Source of the DNA: Rhodobacter viridis
Lineage (GTDB): Bacteria > Pseudomonadota > Alphaproteobacteria > Rhodobacterales > Rhodobacteraceae
NCBI RefSeq assembly: GCF_003217355.1
Contig: NZ_QJTK01000001.1
Location: forward strand, 372,001-436,000
Direction of reading: 5' to 3'
Length of the DNA: 64,000 nt
The notes under the pieces are model-generated. The model was not told where the DNA came from and made no database searches. It worked only from the letters and a program-made list of their open reading frames with translations. Shown here piece after piece: positions 1-6,609 of the stretch. A program made the translations under genes and the position numbers. Positions within the stretch are counted from its first letter, which is position 1; every line of letters starts with the position of its first letter.

Positions 1-449
1 ATCGAAGGGCTTCTTCGTCACCTTGCAGCGCAGCCACAGGGCCAGGATGCGGGCGCTGCCTTCGTGGTCCTTGAGATAAATGCGGGGCCAATCGAGCGCG
101 GCTTCGTGTCGGGCGACCTGTTCGGGCGAGGGCATGACGCGCAGGCGCCGGGGATCGGGGTCTTCGTCACCGGCCACCTCGGGCAGGCCCCAGCCCTCGG
201 CCAGATGCTCGTCAAGGCTGGCGATGAAGGGCAGCGCCACCGTCTTGATGCCGCCCGGCCCGGTCCTGCCTGCCGACCATTGCGCCCATCGCAGGGCCGC
301 GGTCATCGCCTCGCCCACCGCCTTGGGCGTCCATGTCTCGACAGGGGCATAGCGCGCCGCCAGCGCCGCATTCTGCCGCGCGCAGAACCGTTCGGAATAC
401 TCGGCCAGCATTGCAGCGATGGCGGGGTTGCGCGCGGTCGCGTTCATCG
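1..449 (-). CDS. Truncated mobile-element protein, possibly DUF6362-like
   Basis: An open minus-strand frame starts with ATG at 449 and runs off the left edge without a stop, giving about 149 residues. A strong AGGAGG lies nine bases upstream of the start. The N-terminus begins MNATARNPAIAAML. The later part carries a W-P-R-I-Y-L-K-D-H segment followed by a basic WLRCKVTKKPFD stretch. That segment loosely recalls the DNA-binding DUF6362 proteins often found in Rhodobacterales phages, but this is recognition from memory and is weak. It is the last visible gene of the element and is separated from the BrnTA cluster by a hairpin, so it may form its own transcript. Function unknown. Confidence 0.6.
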
Positions 450-502
450 GCGGTTGCCTCCTATGTCGTGTGTTCCGACAAGATAGCACCCGCCCGCTGG
501 CA

Positions 503-532
503 CGAAAAGGCTGCCAGCGCACGCACGCTGGC
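503..532 (-). terminator. Putative terminator after the brnTA cluster
   Basis: On the minus strand a 7-bp stem, GCCAGCG with CGCTGGC around a six-base loop, is followed by AGCCTTTTCG. It sits downstream of the small gene ending at 633 and upstream of the gene starting at 449. The T tract is short, so termination is plausible but not certain. Confidence 0.45.
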
Positions 533-632
533 GCGTGGTGCGCATCTTGGGGCTTCCGCTACCTGACAGCCGTCAGCGCAAGAGGTGCGTCAGCGGACCG
601 GAAATCGGCCTCTCCGTCGATCCGCCCATCTT

Positions 633-839
633 TCAGGCTTTCAGGCCGGACACCTCGCGCAACGCCTTGTTCTTGCGCATCGCCTCGGCCAGCGCCGGGA
701 ACACCTCTCCGAAGGGCCGGGCCTGTGCAAGCTGCGCATCCGTCGCCCCGGGTGCGTCGGGCGCGTCGGGATCTGAGGCGATCAGGCGCTGAACCCGCGC
801 CTCGTCATCCGCCCCGGGGCCGGTCGCCTTGCCGGTCAT
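633..839 (-). CDS. Small BrnA-N-terminus-like protein
   Basis: A 68-residue acidic protein whose ATG overlaps the brnA stop codon as ATGA, so it is probably translationally coupled to brnA. Its middle, DPDAPDAPGATDAQLAQARPF, followed by a GEVFPAL-type stretch, resembles the N-terminal segment of BrnA antitoxins (DPDNPxLTDExFARARP, then EVLPEL). It has no ribbon-helix-helix DNA-binding half. The preceding gene already encodes a complete BrnA. This could therefore be a second, DNA-binding-free antitoxin or a cofactor of the same module. Family assignment is by eye; the function is inference. Confidence 0.6.
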   Translation of the reverse strand: MTGKATGPGADDEARVQRLIASDPDAPDAPGATDAQLAQARPFGEVFPALAEAMRKNKALREVSGLKA

Positions 840-1078
840 GCCTGATCCGCCGCCGCCTTGGCGATGGCGTCCCGGATCGCCGCATTCACGAAGGCTGACT
901 TGTTGCTCACGGCATTCAGGCGGTCCGCAAGATCGGCGTCGATCATGACGTTCACCCGCACCTTGCGTTCCTCGGGCAGCATCGCAGGCCGCCCCCGCTT
1001 CGCCCGTGCAAAGAAACCGGCGCCGAGTTCCGTCACCTCGCCATCGTCCCCGATCAGTCGATCATGTTCCATCATCAT
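836..1078 (-). CDS. brnA: BrnA-type antitoxin
   Basis: About 80 residues, starting at one of three consecutive ATGs (1078, 1075 or 1072). GGAAGG at 1082-1087 gives the best spacing to the second or third. An N-terminal TELGAGFFARAKRGRP segment is followed by RVNVMIDADLADRLNAV, which fits the ribbon-helix-helix region of BrnA antitoxins. BrnA neutralises the BrnT ribonuclease and represses their shared promoter. The start overlaps the end of brnT, giving the toxin-first order usual for this family. It probably stabilises the element or protects it; no broken features are seen. Confidence 0.8.
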   Translation of the reverse strand: MMMEHDRLIGDDGEVTELGAGFFARAKRGRPAMLPEERKVRVNVMIDADLADRLNAVSNKSAFVNAAIRDAIAKAAADQA

Positions 1079-1331
1079 ATGCCTTCCTTTCCCGCGCGTT
1101 CGCCTTGCGCAAACTGATGACCCGCAAGGCCTCGCCCCGCCTGCACCACGCCACGACGCACAGCCGCCCGCCGATGGGAACAAGGCTCACGAAGCGCGCC
1201 TCGCCATAGTCCCCGCGCTTATCCTCAACCGTCAGGGCATCATCCCATTGCGCCGCCGCCACAGACGCGAAATCGAGGCCCCGCTCGCGCATCGTGGTTT
1301 CACGCTTTGTCTCGTCCCATTCCAGCTTCAT
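1062..1331 (-). CDS. brnT: BrnT-type toxin (RNase)
   Basis: An 89-residue protein beginning MKLEWDETKRE and ending RVISLRKANARERKAYDD. Both signatures are typical of BrnT: the N-terminal FEWDxxKxxxNxxKHG-like opening, here with R-E-R-G-L-D-F, and the C-terminal ISxRxAxxxExxxY. BrnT is an RNase E/RelE-like endoribonuclease toxin that inhibits translation. ATG 1331 was chosen because homology begins there. It has no Shine-Dalgarno sequence and a TATATT box lies only six bases upstream, so the message may be leaderless. Antitoxin brnA overlaps downstream. Confidence 0.85.
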   Translation of the reverse strand: MKLEWDETKRETTMRERGLDFASVAAAQWDDALTVEDKRGDYGEARFVSLVPIGGRLCVVAWCRRGEALRVISLRKANARERKAYDDGT

Positions 1332-1392
1332 GGGAATAATATACACACAAAAAATAAGATCGCCATAACGGCGTGGAAAAATTCCAAGGCCG
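1332..1392 (-). promoter_or_regulatory. AT-rich brnTA promoter region
   Basis: This short stretch between the terminator at 1396-1423 and brnT is strikingly AT-rich for the window. On the minus strand a TATATT box (1343-1338) lies six bases before the brnT ATG. A small GGAA-AAA-TTCC palindrome lies at about 1375-1385. BrnA proteins repress their own promoters, so an operator is expected here. No clear -35 box was found. Confidence 0.45.
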
Positions 1393-1395
1393 GAA

Positions 1396-1423
1396 ACGAA
1401 ACGGGGCGGCACGATGCCGCCCC
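1396..1423 (-). terminator. Terminator downstream of the first Nu1-like gene
   Basis: On the minus strand an 8-bp perfect stem (GGGGCGGC with GCCGCCCC, five-base loop) is followed by GTTTCGTTTCC. It separates the terminase-like operon from the brnTA promoter. Confidence 0.6.
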
Positions 1424-1445
1424 TGTGCCATCGGTTCCGCGCAGG

Positions 1446-1892
1446 TCAATCGGCGGCGGCAAGATCCGCCGCGATGGCCTCCTGAACCTTGCGCAGCGCA
1501 TCTTCGATGGCCCGCCTGTCGCGCATGTCGCGGGTGCAGCGGGCGGGAAGGCCGCCGATCTGGTCCGCGATCACGCCGCAGAGGAAATCGGTCGCGGTTT
1601 CGGCCTCGCTGTCTTGGATCAGGTCACGCCGGGCGATGGCAAGGGCAAGTTCGCTTGCCTCTGCCCTGGCATCGCGGGCGCGTGCCATCGCCGCGCTGGC
1701 CGATGCGTTCCGGCTCGTCTCGCGCAGATGGGCCAAATAGGATTGAACCGCCGAAATCATCGGCACCCGGTCGCCGTCCGGCCGGTCGATCTGCCCGGCG
1801 CCGATCAGCGCCTCGATCTCACCCGGCTCGGCGCCGGTCAAACGGCGCAAGCCGGAAATGGTGATCGTTGCAGTCGGGCGGGCAGTCGTCAT
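1446..1892 (-). CDS. Nu1-like putative terminase small subunit, copy A
   Basis: 148 residues. The ATG overlaps the upstream stop codon as ATGA, and GAGGTG lies six bases before it. The N-terminal 50 residues form a winged-helix-like DNA-binding region (TISGLRRLTGAEPGEIEALI). It is followed by a SYLAHLRE segment, a long Ala/Arg-rich helix with ARRDLI, and a C-terminal region with IADQIGGLPARCTRDM. This architecture matches the Nu1 family of phage lambda small terminases, which bind the packaging site and recruit the large subunit. No large terminase is visible here. A second related gene lies at 2376-2882, so the pair may redirect a helper phage's packaging. The family call is moderate; the role is inference. 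Confidence 0.55.
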   Translation of the reverse strand: MTTARPTATITISGLRRLTGAEPGEIEALIGAGQIDRPDGDRVPMISAVQSYLAHLRETSRNASASAAMARARDARAEASELALAIARRDLIQDSEAETATDFLCGVIADQIGGLPARCTRDMRDRRAIEDALRKVQEAIAADLAAAD

Positions 1893-2383
1893 GCTTTCAC
1901 CTCTTTCGGACCGAGGCCTTTGACGGCCCGGGTGTTGCGCTTGGCAAGCGCAGCGGCCAGAGCCTCGAATGCACCGGCCTGCCGGGCAATCCGGCGAGCA
2001 TCCGCTGGGCCATCCGCGGCTTGGGCCGCAGCGACGGCGGCAAGGCGGCTCAGGCGCCGGTCTATCAATTCCACCATCGGGGCGGCGGCTTTGACGGCTT
2101 GAGTGCGAAGACGGCGCAGACGAAGGGGCGTGCCGCGAAGACCCGGCGGCGGCCCGCGGCGGGCCGGGCGCAGGGCCGCTTCGAGCGCCTTGGGGTCGAT
2201 CTTCGCCGTGTAGAAATTGACGGCGGCGGCAACGGCATCGCCGTAGGTGATCCTGCCATCAGCATCAGAGGCTTCGCGGATGATCGACGGAGCGAGGCGC
2301 AATTCGCGCGCCGCCGTTTCATAGGGAAGCGACTGCGCCCAGAGCCGGGCGACGATGCGAGGAGGGGGGGCTTCGTCATTCAT
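1889..2383 (-). CDS. Hypothetical protein between two Nu1-like genes
   Basis: 164 residues if started at ATG 2383, which overlaps the stop of the upstream gene. An in-frame upstream extension to 2470 lies wholly inside that gene and is unlikely. The N-terminus, RIVARLWAQSLPYETAARELRL, looks like a helix-turn-helix. The C-terminus is a basic Ala/Arg-rich helical region ending KGLGPKEVKA. I do not recognise a family. It overlaps both neighbours, so it is co-translated with the two terminase-like proteins and may be a third DNA-binding packaging factor; that is inference from position only. Confidence 0.65.
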   Translation of the reverse strand: MNDEAPPPRIVARLWAQSLPYETAARELRLAPSIIREASDADGRITYGDAVAAAVNFYTAKIDPKALEAALRPARRGPPPGLRGTPLRLRRLRTQAVKAAAPMVELIDRRLSRLAAVAAAQAADGPADARRIARQAGAFEALAAALAKRNTRAVKGLGPKEVKA

Positions 2384-2882
2384 CCCGACCCCCGCTAATT
2401 TCCGAGAAGTCGCCCGTGTTGAGCGCGGCCAGCGCTCGGTCACGCGCCCGCTCAATGGCCTTGATCGCACCGGAGATCTCGCTTGTCATCGTCTTCCGGG
2501 TCGATGCGGAGAGGGCGCGGTCGATAGGGGTCTTTCGCAGCCGGGCGATGGCGGTGGAGGCGATGCGGGTGACGACATGTTCAGCCTCGGTCAAGTCAAC
2601 AAGCTCGGCCCGGCGCCGGGCGGTGCTGGCCTCGATCAAAGATGCTTTCGCGTTGTGCGATCTGCTGGCCGCGGTGCTGGCGGGGCTCTTTCTGGCCTCG
2701 TCGCGAAGGAAGCGCACATATCCCGAAACCGCCGCCGTCGCGGTCGTTGTGCCGCGCCCGACCCGGGTGACATATCCAGCCTTGACCAACTGGCGCAGGC
2801 GTTCTTCGCCAAGCCCGAGCAGCTTCGCAGCGGCGGCCATCGGCAGGGCGTCCGGGGGCAAATCGGGGGCCGGGGTCGTCAT
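2376..2882 (-). CDS. Nu1-like putative terminase small subunit, copy B
   Basis: 168 residues. A clear N-terminal helix-turn-helix (MAAAAKLLGLGEERLRQLVK) is followed by GYVTRVGRGT, a SGYVRFLRDE motif, and LIEASTARRRAELVDLTEAE, the hallmark middle of Nu1-type small terminases (a long helix with ARxxLV). The remainder is a helical region with IARLRKTP. The architecture is shared with the gene at 1446-1892, but the sequences have diverged strongly. The start lies two bases after the stop of the scaffold-like gene. Small terminases select the DNA to be packaged, and satellites use their own to capture helper capsids. The role here is inferred. Confidence 0.65.
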   Translation of the reverse strand: MTTPAPDLPPDALPMAAAAKLLGLGEERLRQLVKAGYVTRVGRGTTTATAAVSGYVRFLRDEARKSPASTAASRSHNAKASLIEASTARRRAELVDLTEAEHVVTRIASTAIARLRKTPIDRALSASTRKTMTSEISGAIKAIERARDRALAALNTGDFSEISGGRDE

Positions 2883-2884
2883 TG

Positions 2885-3679
2885 TCAGCCCTTTGCCAGA
2901 TCCGCCAGCGCCCCACCGGCCAGCCCACCGGCGCCGCGCAGGGCCGTGGCCTCGTCCTCGGTCATCGAGGGGTTCAACGGCACAGGGCGAGCCTCGGGGG
3001 CCGCCGGGACCGCGCCGATGGATGCGTTGGCGTCGTTCACTGCCTTCGACCAGATCGCGTCCACGCGCTGCGAGCGGGTCATGTGATCAGCCCCGCCAGC
3101 CAAGGGGCCGAACGATCCGGCGGCCGCGCTGCGTTCAGCGAGGGTTGGATATTTCCGCGCTTCGGACTTGGGTGCGGACGTCAGCGCGGCAAGTGCCTGC
3201 CCGAGGTCGAGCGCGGTTTCGACCGCCAGAGCCGCAGCGACAGGGAACCGGCCCTCGGCCTCGGCGTGGCCAAGGATCGAAGCGATGCGCCGCCGTTCGG
3301 TCACCGCCGCCTGGGTGCCGAATGTGCCGATGGCGGTGGGGACCACGAGCGCCTCGGGCGAGGCGGCGGCATCGGTCGGCAGGGTCATCAGCACGGCCGC
3401 CGCGCCTTCCGCACTGATAGGCGTAGAGAGCGCCAAGCGCGCAGCCTGACGCGGACGCCCGTTGCTGGAACCCGCCCTGATCACGGTGGCAATCCGGGCA
3501 CGCTCGGCGGCAGTCTCGGCTTCCACCGCCGCCGCGGCCTTGGCCTTTTCGGCGGCATCTGCTGCTGCCCGCAAGGTTGTTTCAATCTCGCCAGCGAGCA
3601 CCCGCCGTTCGGTCGGGCTGAGGTCGGTCCGCGTGTTGGCGCGGCGGGTGGCTTCGGCTTTGAAGTCGGTCATGGTCAT
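2885..3679 (-). CDS. Scaffold-like protein with duplicated phage-protease C-terminal repeat
   Basis: 264 residues. After an Ala/Lys/Glu-rich helical N-terminus, two copies of one motif occur: ERARIATVIRAGSSNGRPRQ at residues 59-78 and ERRRIASILGHAEAEGRFPV at 128-147. Each is followed by an AxxLAL(S/E)T and AAxxLM/AL stretch. This unit is the usual tail of phage ClpP/S49 head-maturation proteases, which in lambda-like phages is also made alone as the internal capsid scaffold. No protease domain is present. A free-standing scaffold could alter capsid assembly or size, but I cannot test that. The gene lies directly before the Nu1-like genes and its ATGA overlaps a small upstream gene. Confidence 0.55.
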   Translation of the reverse strand: MTMTDFKAEATRRANTRTDLSPTERRVLAGEIETTLRAAADAAEKAKAAAAVEAETAAERARIATVIRAGSSNGRPRQAARLALSTPISAEGAAAVLMTLPTDAAASPEALVVPTAIGTFGTQAAVTERRRIASILGHAEAEGRFPVAAALAVETALDLGQALAALTSAPKSEARKYPTLAERSAAAGSFGPLAGGADHMTRSQRVDAIWSKAVNDANASIGAVPAAPEARPVPLNPSMTEDEATALRGAGGLAGGALADLAKG

Positions 3680-3849
3680 TTCGTTGTCTCGCTATAGGGT
3701 TCGGCGGGCCGGATCTGCGCGGCGGCGCGGCTCAGCAGATCCGCTAGGCCGGGGCGTGGTTGAGATTGCCGATCTTGCAGCGCCGCACGAAGCGCGCGGG
3801 GGTCGAGACATTCCCCAATGGCTTTGTTTTGTTGGGATTTTTCGCTCAT
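3676..3849 (-). CDS. 57-residue hypothetical protein
   Basis: A short gene starting at ATG 3849 with GAGG five to six bases upstream, and ending TGA inside the ATGA start of the next gene. The product begins MSEKSQQNKAIGECLDPRAL and continues with an LQDRQSQPRPGLADLLSRA helix. The good ribosome-binding site and coupled end make it credible as the first gene of the scaffold/terminase-like operon. No family is recognised. Confidence 0.6.
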   Translation of the reverse strand: MSEKSQQNKAIGECLDPRALRAALQDRQSQPRPGLADLLSRAAAQIRPAEPYSETTK

Positions 3850-4218
3850 TTTGTCCTCGTTTTAGGGGGTTGAAATCCAACCAAAATGCAAATTTCAGAT
3901 GTTGGAAATCGCAGAAGACCCGGGCCACCGAAGCGCCGCTCTGGACGGGGGGCTCCAAACGGTCCCTTTGGGGGGGTGCCCCCGCAGCGCCCCGCAGCCG
4001 CCCGTGGGCAGCCTTCTTGCCCTTCCCGCTAGGTGGGTTGCCTTCGCGCGAGTTGCGCGCCCACGGCCCGCCTGCGCGGCATGGTGGGGGTGATGCCCCC
4101 CGCGCAGGGGCGCAGGGGGCCGCGCCGTCGCCGCTTGCCGAAGGCGGCGAGACGACTTCAGAGTGCGAGAGGTAAGGGGAAAGGAAACCGAAAGCCCCAT
4201 ACTCCCGCACCCCGCAAC
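3850..4218. other. Non-coding GC-rich stretch before the packaging-like operon
   Basis: About 370 bases lack a convincing gene. The right part is very GC-rich with dense short inverted repeats and G/C runs. The left 60 bases, next to the gene at 3849, are AT-rich and may be its promoter. Its place just upstream of Nu1-like genes is where cos or pac sites lie in lambda-like phages. I could not identify a cos core, so this is only a candidate location. Confidence 0.35.
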
Positions 4219-4779
4219 CTATTGAACCGGAAGGGCTTGATCGGCGGCCAGCGCGACAACCGGCGACAGGTCGGCACGGCGGCCGATCTGGACGCCCAAG
4301 CGTTCCAGCGCGCGCAGTGCGGCTTCCTCGGCCATCTCGGTGCGCAGGATCTCGCCATCCAGTTCAGCGAGACGGGCCAGCCGGTCTTCGTCGGAAAGGC
4401 CGGGTCTGCTCTGCTCCAAGTCCGAAAGTTGATTGGCGATCAGGTCGCGAACGGCGGCGCGGTTCGTTGCGACGACAAGGCCGAGAAGGTTCGCGACCGC
4501 GATTTCCGCGTGCCCGCTTTGCGAAAGCTTAAGACCGAAAGTCCCGCGCCGGTCCCGAAGGTGGTGAAGTGACAGGCCGTCGATGGCCTCGGTCGCAAGG
4601 TGGTCAAGATGATCGTCGAGGTCGTCCAGCACGTCGGCCAGAGGGCGGGGGGCGGCTTCGATCTGGGTACGATCAGCGCGCAGGGCGCCAATCTGGTCGC
4701 GGAACGTATCGATGGACGACAGCAAGTCGTTGACGCTGGCCGGGGTGTTCGCCGCTTTTTTCATCGTGGGCATCCTCAT
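4219..4779 (-). CDS. Hypothetical coiled-coil-like mobile-element protein
   Basis: 186 residues. The ATG overlaps the previous stop (ATGA), with GGAGGT six bases upstream. The N-terminal half contains an IDTFRDQIGALRADRTQIEA heptad-like helix, then LADVLDDLDDHLDHLATEAI. A central LSLHHLRDRRGTFGL segment and a helical C-terminus ending ALPVQ complete it. The pattern suggests a long helical, possibly oligomeric protein. No enzyme motif or membrane segment is seen. It pairs with the equally helical protein from 4776-5279, suggesting the two act together. Function unknown. Confidence 0.7.
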   Translation of the reverse strand: MRMPTMKKAANTPASVNDLLSSIDTFRDQIGALRADRTQIEAAPRPLADVLDDLDDHLDHLATEAIDGLSLHHLRDRRGTFGLKLSQSGHAEIAVANLLGLVVATNRAAVRDLIANQLSDLEQSRPGLSDEDRLARLAELDGEILRTEMAEEAALRALERLGVQIGRRADLSPVVALAADQALPVQ

Positions 4780-5279
4780 TTCGACACCTCCCCGGCAAGC
4801 AGCAGCGGAATGGTCGCGCCATGGTCGAGGGCGAATTTGAGCGCAGCCCGAAGGACCGACTGCGCGGCGCCCGCGGCTTCGCTGGCCTCGGCGGCTTCAT
4901 CGCTCGCCGTCTGCATGGCGGCCCGCAGTTGCGCGACCTCGGCCTCGATCACCGCGGCTTGCGCTTCTGCTTCGGCTTCGAAGCCGGGCGCGGCACGCTG
5001 CGCGAGAAGACGGATGCGCGTCTCGCGCTCCGAAATCATCTCCCGAAGTTGGTGCCCCCGGTCGGTCGCCATCCGGGCGCGCGCCCGGTGCCGGTCGCGG
5101 GTCGAGGCCAGGGCGGAAAGGCGGCTGGCAGGTGCCAAGGTGATGCCCTCGACGGTCATCGCCGTGGTGGGCTGGGCCGGTTTCGGCACGGGCGGGGGCG
5201 GAAGAGGCACTGTCCGGCGGGGTGCCTTGCCGTGGACGAAAGCGCCGAGGTCGGCATATCTTTCACGAAAATCTGTCAT
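4776..5279 (-). CDS. Hypothetical coiled-coil protein
   Basis: 167 residues starting at ATG 5279. The N-terminus MTDFRERYADLGAFVHG is followed by a proline-rich linker (VPLPPPPVPKPAQP). Then comes a long Ala/Glu/Arg-rich region (residues about 55-145) that would form coiled coil. The C-terminus is FALDHGATIPLLLAGEVSK. Start and stop are tightly coupled to the following gene. A strong hairpin (5350-5379) lies upstream, so these two genes may be read by attenuated read-through or from their own promoter. No family recognised. Confidence 0.65.
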   Translation of the reverse strand: MTDFRERYADLGAFVHGKAPRRTVPLPPPPVPKPAQPTTAMTVEGITLAPASRLSALASTRDRHRARARMATDRGHQLREMISERETRIRLLAQRAAPGFEAEAEAQAAVIEAEVAQLRAAMQTASDEAAEASEAAGAAQSVLRAALKFALDHGATIPLLLAGEVSK

Positions 5280-5349
5280 CGGGGGGGCCTTTCGGTTTGT
5301 CGTTGCCCCCAGATTGCCACCCTCTCCGCCGACCGAGCACCCACCCCCT

Positions 5350-5379
5350 CAGTTAAGACGCCCGCCGGATCGGCGGGCG
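5350..5379 (-). terminator. Putative terminator/attenuator in the element
   Basis: A perfect 9-bp stem (CGCCCGCCG with CGGCGGGCG, three-base loop) occurs at 5359-5379, and on the minus strand it is followed by TCTTAACT. It divides the replication-side genes from the coiled-coil gene pair. Confidence 0.5.
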
Positions 5380-5404
5380 CTTCGGGTCATGCGAGAGACG
5401 ATGA

Positions 5405-6067
5405 TCAGAAGGAAAAGCTGGCCTGCGGCTCTTGCCCTTTACGGTCCTGCCGGATGCGCTCGGCCAGGGTATCCGCGCCGGGCATCGGGTGATGAAGGCC
5501 GAGTTTCATAACTAGCCACCACGTCTCGGCCTCCCCGCCGGGGCGCGTCTTCCGATCCTTTCTGTCCTCGGGCCAGCGCGTGCTTTCGTATCGCGCGCAA
5601 GCCGCCCGCAGCGCCTTGGCGGCGGCGCTGGCAGTCATTTCGCGATAGGGCGCCTCGCGCGACAACGAAAGCACCAGGGCGTTCCGCTCGGCGATTTTTG
5701 CCTCGAAGGCCAGCGGCCTGCGGCCATCCCGAGGCCGCAAGCCGAGGTGGAAATCGAGGAAATCGTGCTGCCCCAGATCCTCCGTGAGCCATTCGCTGAT
5801 CAAGGCGGCGACCTCGCGCACCTCGCGATCAGCGCTCAGGCCCCCCCACTCGACCAGCCGAGCCAGCGCCGATCCGACGGCGACCGGACCGGCGGCAAGC
5901 AAGGCCTCCGGGTCGTCAAGGTGCCAGTCTGCCGAGGTCTGCCACGCGGGCAAAGCCGGGCGCTGGATCCACGCCTCGGTCATCGTCGGAGGCACGTCTT
6001 CGTGGTCGATTTCGAGACCGCGCCGGGCGGGGCCGGTTTGACCGGCCCCCGCATCATCGTCATGCAT
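5405..6067 (-). CDS. Hypothetical mobile-element protein
   Basis: 220 residues from ATG 6067, with AAGGAGG about six bases upstream. The start overlaps the upstream stop closely (ATGCATGA). The protein is acidic near the N-terminus (MHDDDAGAG). A middle domain contains SALARLVEWGGLSADREVRE and ISEWLTEDLGQHDFLDFHLG, and a basic region RWPEDRKDRKTRP precedes WWLVMKLGLHHP. It probably folds as a soluble helical protein. I recognise no family. It lies in the block next to the iteron cluster, so a role in replication or its control is possible but unsupported. Confidence 0.7.
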   Translation of the reverse strand: MHDDDAGAGQTGPARRGLEIDHEDVPPTMTEAWIQRPALPAWQTSADWHLDDPEALLAAGPVAVGSALARLVEWGGLSADREVREVAALISEWLTEDLGQHDFLDFHLGLRPRDGRRPLAFEAKIAERNALVLSLSREAPYREMTASAAAKALRAACARYESTRWPEDRKDRKTRPGGEAETWWLVMKLGLHHPMPGADTLAERIRQDRKGQEPQASFSF

Positions 6068-6581
6068 CGTCGCCTCCTTGCACCCAACACACCCCGGCAC
6101 CTTTGAGGCCGGAGGTCGCCAGCCGGTCGCCGATCCGCCAGAACAGAAGAAACGACGCGGCACCGTCCGATTTCCGGGTGATCGGTTCCACCCGCTCCAA
6201 CCGCGCCAGCCGCTTCCCGATCCGTAGCTCTGTCCCGATCTCCGGGGGCGCGTCGAAGCAGATCGGATATTTTCCCTTCCGCGCATCCGATGCGCGGGCG
6301 CGATTGCGCGCCCGCACCTGCTCGAAGTGTTCGGCGAGGATTGCCTGCACGGTTTCGTCAGAAAGGCCGCGTTCCATGAAGGCCGTGCCGACGATCTCGA
6401 CGTGATCGCGCCAGAATTTCGCCCGATCCGGTTTCTTCATCCCCGCCATGATCGTTTCAACGAGATCGTGGTCGAGTTGCGGCAATGCGGGGTGCGGGGA
6501 AACCGATGCGGGTTTGTCCCGCATCGGGCCGGGTTTCCGACCGATGGATTTGCGGGCCAGCACGCGCAATTCAGCGGTCAT
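6060..6581 (-). CDS. Hypothetical protein next to the putative origin
   Basis: 173 residues from ATG 6581. GGAGG lies seven bases upstream and decides against the longer in-frame start at 6620. The N-terminus is basic (LARKSIGRKPG). A central helical part contains RAKFWRDHVEIVGTAFMERG and LSDETVQAILAEHFEQV. The C-terminal part, IGTELRIGKRLARLERVEPI then FLLFWRIGDRLATSGLKG, looks like a small beta barrel or RNA/DNA-binding fold. It is the first gene downstream of the iteron region. No family recognised. Confidence 0.7.
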   Translation of the reverse strand: MTAELRVLARKSIGRKPGPMRDKPASVSPHPALPQLDHDLVETIMAGMKKPDRAKFWRDHVEIVGTAFMERGLSDETVQAILAEHFEQVRARNRARASDARKGKYPICFDAPPEIGTELRIGKRLARLERVEPITRKSDGAASFLLFWRIGDRLATSGLKGAGVCWVQGGDDA

Positions 6582-6609
6582 GACAAACCTCCATTTCGGG
6601 CTTGGCAAC

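Noticed and set aside
64-486. Plus-strand open frames at the left edge
   Set aside because: The minus strand carries an uninterrupted frame from 449 with a strong ribosome-binding site; the plus frames are its shadows.
3692-4210. A 172-codon minus-strand frame in the gap before the scaffold-like operon
   Set aside because: Proline/arginine-rich, no ribosome-binding site, and in its last part it overlaps the better supported 57-codon gene in another frame.
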